In this document: positions 1-11,100 of the stretch, in pieces | Layout of the letters: each line of letters opens with the position of its first letter | Numbering within the stretch: position 1 is the first letter of the stretch | The notes under the pieces: generated by a model | Told to the model about the DNA's origin: nothing | Databases searched by the model: none | What the model saw: the letters and a program-made list of their open reading frames with translations, nothing else | Made by a program: the position numbers and the translations under genes | Assembly (NCBI GenBank): GCA_963931925.1 | Contig: OZ007582.1 | Coordinates: forward strand, 19,431,818 to 19,495,817 | Direction of reading: 5' to 3' | Source: Onchidella celtica | Lineage: Eukaryota; Mollusca; Gastropoda; Systellommatophora; Onchidiidae | Length of the DNA stretch: 64,000 bases

Positions 1-138
1 CATCAACTGTTACATGGTGTACCCACTGTTGCAAAAACCAAAATCCCATTTACAGTCGAGCACGGAAAACTCAAGTTCTTCGGGGTGGCTTCATCTAGTT
101 CGAGTTCACTGAATTTCGAGGAATACATGAAGCATTAA
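1..138 (+). CDS. 3'-terminal exon of an unidentified gene (partial)
   Basis: Frame 1 is open from the first base to TAA at 136-138 and gives a 45-residue C-terminus with a serine run (SSSSSS) and the end LNFEEYMKH. The window starts inside it, so neither the acceptor nor the rest of the gene is visible. I do not recognise the protein. The lack of low-complexity DNA and the natural-looking stop support a real exon, but an element-derived fragment is possible. Confidence 0.45.
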   Translation, partial: HQLLHGVPTVAKTKIPFTVEHGKLKFFGVASSSSSSLNFEEYMKH

Positions 139-189
139 TCACGAAATATTGTTATTGTATGTTCAAAGAAAATAATAGTTAATACAGTT

Positions 190-400
190 TCTGGCATTCG
201 TTTTTTATTTTTCTACTTCTAGGCTACCTGGATCACACTCGCAGCAGGAAAACTGGTTCGACGAATCCGTGTCACAGTTCGAACTACAAAATATAGAGAA
301 ATAAATTCCTGACCTAGGTCTTTGTTTGTGGGATTTGTGATTTCGACTTAGGTGTTTTCGAGTTTCTTGTGCTCGGCTGTAATTTATTTTTGAGCTGAAA
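190..400 (+). repeat. Dispersed repeat with exon-like core, copy 1
   Basis: This about 210-bp segment is clearly homologous to 31495-31705. Both copies have a pyrimidine tract ending TTCTACTTCTAG, then a short frame encoding GSHSQQENWFDESVSQFE, then a stop and matching 3' sequence. The copies differ by scattered substitutions, but this reading frame is kept. It could be a duplicated terminal exon, a fragment of an element, or a retained 3' UTR of the gene ending at 138. Confidence 0.6.
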
Positions 401-842
401 ATTTTAAAAAACTGATTAAAAATGATTATAAAAAACTGATGAAAACACCCCATTCTGCCATTCGCTTCAATCTTTTCCTTTCATTCAGCTGTTGTTGTTC
501 CTCCGAGGTTGCCATCTGTCGCCACAAAAAGGTAGATCAGATTTGATTTCCCATGTGGTTCTCATGATATCATGGTAATTGATGCAGACAATATAATGCC
601 AGTATGCACTTGATTGGAAGGTGTAACGGAGACATTACTGTGTCTAGATACGATTGACTTGCTGAGTTTTAAATTTAGCCCACAGGTTTCCTTGTCAGTG
701 AATGTCATGATGGCACAGAATCATGGGAAGCCGGTATTGGTACTCCAAGCTGGTAGCGGATAAAAAAAAAAAAGGCCAACTGCGTCATTGTTGACCGGAT
801 GACAGGCCCTCACCGTTTCACACTTGTGCCACTGTTATGACT

Positions 843-1084
843 GCAAGAAGATTAATTTTACAGTAAACATTCGTCATTTTACAATTACTTAATCATCTCT
901 CTTCATCATGCCTTAATATCAGTCATTCTTCCCAACATAGATTGTGTAATCTTTTGTAGCGTTGTAAGCCAAAAATGGCTATAAAGACTAAATGTTAGTA
1001 TTTTCCACTACAGAAGTCACCGGGTCTAAAAGGCCTGCATGGTATGCCTAGGGTGAAAAATATGATGTTTTTTATTACAATGAA
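843..1084 (+). repeat. Direct duplication B, copy 1
   Basis: About 240 bp recur at 1460-1688 in the same orientation. Shared blocks include CATTTTACAATTACTT, GTCATTCTTCCCAA and GGTGAAAAAT. The two copies are diverged, so the duplication is not recent. No coding capacity is seen in either copy or in the 375 bp between them. Confidence 0.7.
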
Positions 1085-1459
1085 AAGTCATTTGGGTTGA
1101 AAGGCCTGCAACGTACGCGAATAGGGAAAATAGCCATGTACGGATGGAGTTGAGGGATAGAGCAAATGAGAGGTGGAGTCTCGAAAAGATAAGCTGTGAT
1201 TAGTTGGTGAGATAAACCAAGTCTTTCCACTAGGAAATTAATGTAACAGGGCATGTGTAGTGACAGAGTTCGTGTGGAAATTTCCGCTAGCGTATGTGCA
1301 AATGGACACTACTGGCTAACGATGTTTACTTCCAATGTATTCATAATAAGCTTTGTGTCAACGATTTCAAGTGAATTGTATGACATTTCATCTTTCAAAA
1401 TGACTAAGACATTTGCTTTTGGAGCAAAACGTAGGTACAGGAAGCCTAGAGGTCGACAT

Positions 1460-1688
1460 GCAAAGATTACAGTAAATATTCGTCATTTTACAATTACTTC
1501 ATCATCTCTCTTCAGAATGCCTTAATATTGGTCATTCTTCCCAATACAAATCGTGTAATCTTTCAGAGTGTTGTAAGGCCAAAATGGCCGTAGACAATAT
1601 TTTCCACTATAATAGAAGTCAAAGGATAGAAAAGACCCACATCGTATGCCTAAGGTGAAAAATAAGATGTCTTCTTCATTGCAATGAA
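1460..1688 (+). repeat. Direct duplication B, copy 2
   Basis: Partner of 843-1084, separated by about 0.4 kb. It shows the same block order with substitutions and small indels. It may be a fragment of an interspersed repeat present twice, because nothing marks a target-site duplication. Confidence 0.7.
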
Positions 1689-2377
1689 CCTGCTGATGAT
1701 GTGGAGGCTGTCACTTTAAACTTTACAATGCATGCATTTTCGCAAACCTTCATTTTGACAAGTCCTATTTTTATTTTCTTAAGCTTTTCTTTGTGCACCT
1801 ACAGCCTTGCAATGTGGCACACTTCTTCTTCATTCAAAACTACAAACAACTGGCTATTTAATATTTCCAGCGTGTTAAAATTTTATGTTAAAATTTATTT
1901 TTTTAAATTTCAGCAAACCCTAAAATTTTGGTTCTGAACAAATGCTCCATCTTTGAGGAGCTCCTTTGGATAAATACATGTCTTCTGTACATGTGTGGCA
2001 TAGCCAATTGTTTAATTTCATGTCTTATGATAATGTTGCAGCTGAGAAAGCTTATTTATGTTGAAAACCTTTGAAATGATTAAGAATTTACTGAAAAGTT
2101 CAAGATCTTTGCTGTTTCTATAGCAATGGAAGGCTTTTAAAAAAAATTCAAAACAAAGATCTAGATCTCTCATTTCATGCAACAATACCATAGGAGTATT
2201 TGCTTCATGTGCCGAAAATTAAAAAAAGATTTTTACCATGGAGCGCCCCCCCAAACAACAAAAAGACTATTTCTTACAACCTGATCCTTAATTCATGCCA
2301 CTGCATCCCTTCAATAAGAAGATTTAAATCGTAACCTTATCAAACAGTGTATCAATCATTTTTCTTTACACTTACAG
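1689..2377. other. No recognised gene
   Basis: AT-rich sequence with short frames only. I see no splice-framed exon, repeat or element ends here. It lies just upstream of the acceptor of the small three-exon gene. Confidence 0.5.
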
Positions 2378-4439
2378 GCTATGGAGAACTTGCATCAGGC
2401 AAACACAAGTATGGAACATAGTGGTGAATCAGACAGTTCACAACCTCCAGGTAAAAAGGGGCAGCTGTCATGGAGACTGTTCTACAAAGCAATTGTTCTG
2501 TCTCTGCTTAAGTCACTGTTAAGTCACGCATATTTTTGTGTGGTAAAGTCGTGTGTATTGTTTGTTCAGTGCAAGAAGTGATAATCTCGATCTAACAAAG
2601 AAAGAGGTAATCACTTCTTGCACCAAAGTGACGATGTTATATTGTGTGAAGACACCACAAGTTTTATAAATTCACACCTGGAGTAAGTAACAAAGATCAT
2701 AGGGGTGTAAATCTTTCAGATTTTTTCATTTTGTTGAAGTTTGAGGGAAAATTCCTAGATCTAGAGCTAAATCTATCCTTATTTTTAGTTATTTCAGGTT
2801 GTTTTTGTTTTCTGTATTCACTGATAATATATTTTTTCAACAGTAACAAATTGAAACCTAAAAACTACGAATAAAAACAGTTAATTTCACAACTAAATTA
2901 ATAATATTGTCACGACACTGGTTTGCTATTTGTACGACGAATTTTCAGAGAAAAATTCTCTAACAGACGAGTTTCCTTCATATCGTTAATCCGAGAATCT
3001 CCGAGGTTTCAAAGAAAATTTCTCTCACCCACGAAAATAGCCTAGGCCTAGCCAAGCGAGGAAATAGATGCAAGGCAAGGGAAGTAACTCTTATTGTTTT
3101 TAGTTGTAAACAACATCATGGCGTCATGTTCCCTATGCGGCCCCTTGCATTTCATTTTCAGAGAATTTTTTCAAACGTCATTTACACCTTTGGTAACCTT
3201 GTGATGATGATGATGATGATGATGTTCATCCATTGTTCTCGATGATGACCATGACTTCATCTTCTTTTGGTTTGTGCAGTGTCTTCTAAGGTGGCTGATA
3301 AGTCCAATCTGGGCACGGAACTGTCTGCCACATATTGTGCACTTCAGGCTGGTGGGTTGCTGGGAAGAATAGCTGGCTGCTTTTGCTTTCCATGCTGCCC
3401 TTTTGCTTTCAGTGGATGCCTTGCAGTGTTGTTCAGTTCACTTTGCCCCTTTCTTTTAACAGGCTGCGCCATGTTGATTGGTCTGAGGGTTTCCCAGATC
3501 TCAACAGGAATGTCCAAACTCTTTAGGGTTGTCTTGAGGCTGTCATTGAAGCAAAGTTTGGGTCGTCTGAGTTGGTGTAGTCCTTCCAGCAGTTCTCCAT
3601 AGAGAGTAACCATGGTGGTGCGCTCTTAAACCTTGTGACATTAATTATTCACCAGTGTCAAAAGATGGGATCTACAATAGATTTTTGTCTAGCAAGACTG
3701 TGTGTGCTGCTTTGATGTGTAAGAAAGTCTCTGAAACTATATTGTTGGTTCAGGATAAGAATCATTATCTCCATTGTCACAAGTAGGGAGATCTTTACTC
3801 CCTGCACTGAACTGATGATATGAAGGTTATTTATTGCTTGCTTGTCAAATGACAGGGAAAAAAGACTTGTAAAACCTAACTCTGAAACTATGGAAAACCT
3901 AATTCTGTTTCTTATATTTTTCATCAGATGATGATCAAAAGCCGAGGGAAACTCCACAGAAAAGGGGTATGTGCAACAACAGTATGATAATGAATGTGCC
4001 CCCTCCTCCCCCCGTCTCCAGCCCCCTTATGAGTGTCAATGGCATCCAATTATTTTTTTTAAAAAGGTGGGGTGAGAATTAACTTTCCTTACATTTATGA
4101 TATGTTTAGTACAGCAGCTTCTCAGACTTACAAATTCAAAGTAAAACCATAGACCAGATAGTGCAGTGATTGATGAGGAAATGACTTGGTGCTCAGAGAA
4201 GGCAGTGAAACCATATAAGTTATTTTTTGTGTTTTTTTGGTATTCACCTTTTTGTTATTTGACCTTCAGGAAAGAAACGCGGCAGGAAAGATGATGTCTT
4301 TGACTACCTGTGTATGAGAGAGGAGAATAAGGCAAGAGAGAGGAAAGAAGAGAAAGAGCTCCGGCAACAAGAAATGGAGCACATGAGGGACCATAATAAA
4401 GCTGTGACGGAGATGCTAATACAGTACAATAAAATGTAA
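2378..4439 (+). CDS. Unidentified gene, three 3' exons, charged C-terminus
   Basis: Three exons splice in one frame: 2378-2450, 3928-3966 and 4270-4439. Each is bounded by AG and GT, and the last ends in TAA at 4437-4439. The product begins near MENLHQANTS (an upstream exon may exist, since 2378 follows an acceptor). It continues with an acidic/serine stretch, a basic KKRGRK patch, and a helical, highly charged tail rich in E, K, R and Q that ends in YNKM. Basic patch plus charged coiled tail resembles the C-terminal part of Myb/SANT-like regulatory proteins, but no DNA-binding domain is visible, so that is only a guess. The first intron holds a LINE fragment at 3205-3628. Confidence 0.55.
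3195..3204. repeat. Target-site duplication of LINE fragment (left)
   Basis: AACCTTGTGA here and at 3629-3638 immediately flank the LINE fragment. Confidence 0.7.
3205..3628 (-). mobile_element. 5'-truncated LINE fragment, C-terminus and tail
   Basis: On the minus strand this encodes the end of a LINE polyprotein: a segment with CFNDSLKTTLKSLDIP, a charged stretch, then a zinc-finger-like CTICGRQFRAQIGLISHLRRH region whose spacing (CX2C...HX3-4H) is typical of LINE C-termini. It ends in an (ATG)n tail at 3202-3224. A 10-bp duplication AACCTTGTGA flanks it at 3195-3204 and 3629-3638, which marks the insertion. The frame carries stops, so it is a dead fragment. It lies in an intron of the small gene. 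Confidence 0.75.
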
Positions 4440-5012
4440 ACGAAGATAAGGTTATGATGATAATTAGAGAAAAAAAAAATGTATGAAGTGATGATTATTT
4501 TTATTATTTCTTGTTGTGTTTTCTTTTTCTATAAGAATATGTTTCACAGATCTGCCAGCTGTCCTTTATTTATAGTGCACTTTTTCAAACTCTAAAATTA
4601 TTTTATACTGGCCTTTTGCCACTGGATTTTTATTTGTGAAATTTTAATTGATCAAGTTCTGAGAAGCAAACTACAGTGAAGCACCAAAAAATTGTGAAAA
4701 GTGTAAGCTGGCTGTTACATTGCCGGAGCACCATTGAAGCCAAACCCGAACTTGCAAACTGGTTCTGTATAAAGCTAGCTTATTCCATTACTTTTCATCT
4801 CAAACGGTTCCGCTGTTTTTTCTTTCAGAAAGTGAGAATAAGGCCTCTTATCTTACCAAATTATGGTAGTAAAGATACAGTATCAAGGAATAATGAAGGC
4901 TTACATGAACACTTTTATATAATACTGTTTGCAACTCTTATTAATGTCAATACATGTCCTTTCATCAGGAATAGAAGTGATGGTTGATAATTTTGGTTGC
5001 ATTTCATTTCAG
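4440..5012. other. Spacer between small gene and first visible CRPPA exon
   Basis: Contains a 103-codon open frame (4676-4987) that looks like chance, since it is not in frame with the CRPPA exon. No start codon in frame with the exon at 5013 occurs before an in-frame TGA at 4978-4980, so the CRPPA initiator lies in an unseen upstream exon. Confidence 0.5.
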
Positions 5013-5153
5013 AATTACAGAGTGCAAATTGACGGTTGATGTAATTCTACCAGCTGCAGGGTCAAGTGAACGAATGAAGCTTCCAGTTGCCAAGCAGTAT
5101 CTCAAAGTTTTAGGGAAACATATCATTGCCTACACAGTGGATTGTTTTCGGAG
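5013..5153 (+). CDS. CRPPA: CRPPA exon with CTP-binding loop
   Basis: Acceptor TTTCATTTCAG, donor GAG|GTAAGT. It encodes [20 protein letters not shown], the glycine-rich cytidylyltransferase loop with the conserved Arg and Lys that contact CTP in IspD-type enzymes, then the helix [11 protein letters not shown]. It ends in phase 2. Confidence 0.93.
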
Positions 5154-8100
5154 GTAAGTGCAGTACAGCAAAGTCTGCTTAGTATAAATTTACAGGGACC
5201 AGACATTTGTGTTTTAGCATAAGCAGCATCTACCCAGTATCCAGAGAGTAGGTATGTAATGAGAGGAATCATTATTGGTCAGTTGCACTGGTAGGCATGG
5301 GAGACGTGAAACCACTTCTAGCATTGAGCAGGAAGTAGGTCACAGCAGTAAAAACTGCTTGTTTGTTCATTTTCAGTGGGAGATAAAGCTTACAGATGGC
5401 TTTAAACAGACCACAATAAGTAGATCTGCACACTTTCTATGGTGCAGTTTGTAACAAATCCCAGACTGGGAGATGTACTGATTATGACAGGACAACAATC
5501 ACGAACAGACAAGTATAACACTCAACAGAACAACCAAACAGTCTCACACATTTATTATACATAAAGATAAAGATATATGTGCAATTACATACATTACATT
5601 ATTCAATTCAAATACCATCCAATGGTCATTTTTCCCAACATTCATTCTATCTCCGGGTCCACAACCCCGATAGTAACTTTCTAAAATAGACTCCGGCCTC
5701 AGCCTCACATCAAGGTATGTACTACTTGCGGGCCTATCTTACTGGCTCCTGCTCAACCTAATCTCAATATCTTAATTTCACCTCAATATCTCAATATCAC
5801 CTCAATATCGTAATATCACCTCAATAACTTAATATCACATTAATATCTCAATTCATAACGTCCCTGTCTGTGGCCAGACTGCCACAAATAATGTGCCCTC
5901 ACTGTCCTGCGTGACAGCTTTGCTCAAGCTGGCCTGTGGGTAGCCTTCTGCTCAACCCCTGCATCTCCTTATGCTGGCCTATCCCCTGCACCAGTCTCTC
6001 CCCCACGGGTAGCCTCACGGCCCGACCCCGGCACCTATAAGAATAACATTACATCTCTATAACACCATACAATTACTATCCACTTCACCACTCATTACGA
6101 ACCATCAAGCGTACACACAACCGTCCACATTTCACTCACCACACATCTGCACTTCTCTACGGTAACACACCTCTACCGTATTACACAGTACTCAGACTCG
6201 CTACGAATCCATGATCCTAACTTACATCTATCGCTCATTGCGCACATCTCTATACACAGTAATCAATGACTTTCACATTCCTCACATATAACTTATTTAC
6301 ATCATGGTCATAGGAGAATATAGTACATCAATCATCATAATCATCAATCATAGTTCAACCTACCAGTCATCACTGGAAAACACACAATCTCCCGACTGCT
6401 TTCTTCACGTCTGTCCCCTTGGACTTCTTAACTTGCAGTGACTTGTAGTACACCGATCTCGCCTCATCCAAACCCCCCAACTCACAACATTCCATGCTTT
6501 CTATTAATTGTGGGCCGTGAGTTAATCTTACTCTACCCCCTTCTCCCCGTAACTATTGATCCTCGCTCACTCGCTCGTGACACAGTTGTCCTTTTCCAGT
6601 TTTGTTTACTGCAGTGACCTAGTTTCGTGAGTTGGCAGAAGTGATATGTCTTTCTTAATGTATATCTTAGGTTTATCTTAACAGTGTCTCAGGGAGTAAT
6701 AGTAAGACTAATAGCAGTTTTCTTGTTGCTCTTGCTCGTCATTGTTTATATGTCATTTAAAGCTGGCAGCCAGCAGTATGGTATTGGTATGTTGCAATGG
6801 ACGATGTAATGGGCTAGTGCTAAGGTGGCATACCCAATCACTGTGTGTGGTGAGGTAGAATTAGCCAAGGTAGTAGAAGAGAAGGCCATGGATCTGTTTG
6901 AACTTGGCATTCTGTGGTTTATTTTGAATCATACTTGCAGCAGTAGGGTTTATTTAGTCTGTCTTTTGTGATTGATGATAAAGAAGGGAAAAAATGGGGA
7001 ATGTGAGATTTGTTAATTTAAAAAGAGCTTTTTACTCAAACATGCTTATCTAAAGCAGACACCACTAGAATCATCACATTTCAACTGGTAAATATGTCAC
7101 AGTGACATATAGCATAGTTCCCATTCTTTTCTTATACTTGAATGATGAACCATAACCATAATTATCTTGCAGGTTTTCATGGGTTCGTCACATTGTTGTT
7201 GTGGTAAACCCTGGTCAGCTGGAATTTGCCAGGCAGTTGTTGGACAGTTATGGCTTTAACCAAGTGAAATTGTGTGTNNNNNNNNNNNNNNNNNNNNNNN
7301 NNNNNNNNNNNNNNNNNNNNNNNNNNNNNNNNNNNNNNNNNNNNNNNNNNNNNNNNNNNNNNNNNNNNNNNNNNNNNNNNNNNNNNNNNNNNNNNNNNNN
7401 NNNNNNNNNNNNNNNNNNNNNNNNNNNNNNNNNNNNNNNNNNNNNNNNNNNNNNNNNNNNNNNNNNNNNNNNNNNNNATACATAGTGGAATTCGAGCCCT
7501 CCATTCAGGTAGGATTGTCTTGTGGGTATTAGTGGCATATTGGATGATGTCAGTGGATTGGAAATTGTGGTTTGTTTTATTAATAAGCTGTATAGAAAAA
7601 GTCTCTGCTCTTATTGCTGTCAGCCCAGATTAATGTATGGTGGTTGCAAGTATGGTGGCCACGCAGTATTGCACGCAGTGAGGCATCATTGGAACCTGGG
7701 AAAGGGATGACATGAGGATATACCCTAGTATATGTAATGAGAGGAATGCCTATAGATCGATTGCACTGGTAGACACAAGTGGCTTTATAACGAAAGTTAG
7801 CATACAGCTTAAGATAGGTCAGTGCAGTCAACAATGCCAGTTTGCACGTTTTCGTTGGGATGAAGAGTTTGCTGACTGCTTTTTACAGTTTCAGTCAACC
7901 CTAAAATATTAACAAACCACAATAAGTACTTCTGCACTCTCTATAGTGCAGATGGCATTCCCTAAATTTTTGTTTACTGCACTGACCTAGTTTTGCAGTT
8001 TGTCAGACATGATGATATGTGTCTTTCTCTATTTATATTGTCATGATTCAGATGTTGTTAAAACTCACGCAGAGAGTGAGTTGTTGTTGTTTTACCAGGG

Positions 8101-11100
8101 CCATGAGAAATTGGCTGGTGGCCTTGAACGGCCCTCGCGAATTATAGTTGGTGAGTAAATAAATGTAAAGTTAAACTGTTAGATGCACGCTTGTCGGTTT
8201 TAATGTTCGTGATTAATAAGTAATGGAGTAGGGGTGAAACAAGGTGGGGATAGTTGACATTGTTAAGTATGACTAGACAAGTTTTTGCACGTTAACTGGC
8301 TGGTAGAATAGTGCAGACGTATTACTACAATTAAAATGGTGGGAGGTTTCGACCTATGAGATAGCTGAACTAATTGGGCCAGCGGACTAGCACTGCTGGG
8401 TAGCCAGATAGTATAAAACATCGTGTAACGTTCAGATTTGGTGAATACAGACGAGCAGAAGCATCGTGTCGTGAAGTATCTCCGGTTGGCCAGTACCTGA
8501 ACTGTGTGGTTTGAAGACTAGAAGTCCTTGCTAACGGACTGACTGAGCTCTAGAAGAAAGGTCTGAGTGGGCTGACCTTTGAAAGCCCACGCTGCGCTAT
8601 TTTGATGTTCGCGCCTACCAGTAGGCGTGACCAATGGTAAAATATCTTATTAGTTCAAGCATAATAGAAGATCAGAGATAGAGAGAGAACCACAGCCTCA
8701 TAGGAAGTCTAAGGAAACCCCAGCTGGCACTCGACGACGAGTGGCCTGTGTTATAGAATTATTTCCATAGTATGATTGAAGTAATATGGCACATTGTTGA
8801 TGAATTGAATAATGATTGTGCATATATATAAATAGTTTTTTTTGCAACTGCGTAATTACCTACAAGCCGAAGTGTGCTTCTGTAGGCTTGGAACGTACTG
8901 GGCTCTCCTAACATTCAAGCCCATATGATTTAGGGAGAGTTTGCCTGGCGACTGGCCAGTGGCGACTCAACTGTCACTTTAAATTGATATCTAGTTTCGT
9001 ATAATATACCTATTTGCTATTGATTGCAGTACATCCAATAAGGAACCATAATTACATGAAATATCATAGATTAAGTTAGTAATTAGAATTTATTGCTTTG
9101 AATATACCTCTATTGTCTTTTGTTTTGTTTATTAATATTTATGTAAAACATGGCCTGACCGGCCTGACATATATATATACTCTAGTTGTTTAATACTTTT
9201 CTTGTGTGGTTGTGTCCGAGTGTGAGTTAGCTGCCTCTCGTGCAGTCGAATGCTCCCCAAGACCCTGACTCTGGAGGGGACCCCACTGACATCTGGAGAG
9301 GGCCCCACTGACATCTAGAGGACCCCACTGACATCTAGAGGACACCACTAGCATCTAAACTGACATCTGAAGAGGACCCCGTCAACATCTGCAGGGATAC
9401 CACTCTAGACTCCACTGTTATTTATGTCATTTTTTGTAGTTTATAGTTTTGTATACTGCTGATTTATTTTTGTTTCTCCCCCACATGTCTGGCATGTCCT
9501 CTCGTCATTGATCCTGGGACCACTACGAGGGACTGACAGCTAGTAACAGGAAAAGACAAGACCAGCGCTGTGGACCAAGGGAAAGAGCCAGTCCATTTCA
9601 CCCAGTTAAGTGAACCATCTGTATTAGTCTTCGTTTGAGGGGTTCGTCGTTCCAGCTCCCCTACTTTTGACAGGCATTATTTTTTTTCTTTTGTGTTTAG
9701 ATTAGATACGCGGGAGGTTGGAAGGGATCGAGACTCAGCTTACCTTTCTTGCCAGACTAGCCGATCTAGATGGTGGTTTAAACCGGGTGTGAGGTATGCT
9801 TTGCCTTGAATAGTTCTGTAGGGACCTGTTATTCGTGTAGATTGTTAGCGTTCTATCTTCCTCGTACTTTTAGGAAGACGTCTCTCCTGTGCTTTTCTTA
9901 CCTTTCTGTAGATAGTTTCAGGTTAGTCAGGTCTGTTGTCGTTTGTTCTTTGTTATTCTCGTCTCTCTCCATGTAATTCTTTTCCATTATAGTGTTGCAT
10001 TATTATATTTTGTATTCATACTCGCTATATTATTGCCTGGGATAAATCATGTGTCTATGGCACGTTGAGAGATAATCTGGATATTACAGTTGTTAGGCTT
10101 GTATAGCCAAGGAAGTTAATATCGTGAATATTGATTTATTCCGGTTTATAGCAGAGGGAACGCTGCTAGGAGTGTACGGAAGATACACTGGGAATATTAC
10201 ATTGGTATCGTTAGTTAACGACCAATCACGGAAGCAGTAGACTGACTGCTTGAGGATTAGGAGATATACGTGAAGGAGATAAGTGATCACTAGGATAGCT
10301 CAGCCACTACTTGGTTGACTAAGACATACTGTTTGTTGTTGATTTCGTTAATTTCGTTCATACTGCAGGAACGAACACCCGCAGAGTGCAATTGATACAT
10401 TGCTTCCAGGGAGAATAAAGTTAGAGAGTTTTGATAAGTTGTCCTCGATTAGGACATTATATCGCATTATCGACCGGTATCATGGCCGAACTACAGAGAT
10501 ATTTGGAACTCGCTCAATCATTTGGCATACCGGAAGCTCAGCGTGCTTCTTGGGTTGACCAGAAACTGAAAGAAGAACGAGAAGAAAAAGCCGCGGAGAG
10601 ATTACGCCTAGAAAAGGCCGCGGAACGAGAAGAAAAGGCCGCGGAGATATTACGCCAAGAAAAAGCCGCGGAACGAGGCGATAGAGCCGCGGAACGCGCG
10701 GAGAAACAGGCTCAAAGAGAATATCAGCTCGCTTTGAAACAGTTGGAAGCGAAGCAAGCCCAACCTACCGGGGCTCCGGAAGTTACTTCCAATAATAAAA
10801 CGAAACCTAAATTGTCAACCTTTAATGATAAGGTTGATCGCATAGATTCCTACCTCCACCGTTTCGAACTCCATGCCGTTTGCGCGGAATGGCAGCGTGG
10901 TGAGTACACGTCATGCCTCGCCAATCTTTTGACAGGGAGAGCGTTGGAAGTTTTCCATAGCCTCACTATTGATGACGCTAGGGACTATGACATACTAAAG
11001 ACCGCGCTATTAAAGCGTTTCCAACATACGGAGGATGGATTTCATAAGCGTTTCCGCGATTGCAAGCCGGAAGCATCCGAGAATTTCTCCACTTACGTGG

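Noticed and set aside
205..453. 82-codon minus-strand frame
   Set aside because: Antisense shadow of the dispersed repeat; no splice or family support.
3201..3224. Stand-alone (ATG)n microsatellite
   Set aside because: It is the tail of the LINE fragment, inside the target-site duplication.
4676..4987. 103-codon frame just before the first CRPPA exon as its 5' exon
   Set aside because: Ends in a stop before the acceptor, no donor, not in phase with 5013, no family similarity.
7201..7633. Several open frames across 7278-7477
   Set aside because: They consist mainly of unknown bases; only the CRPPA exon is supported.
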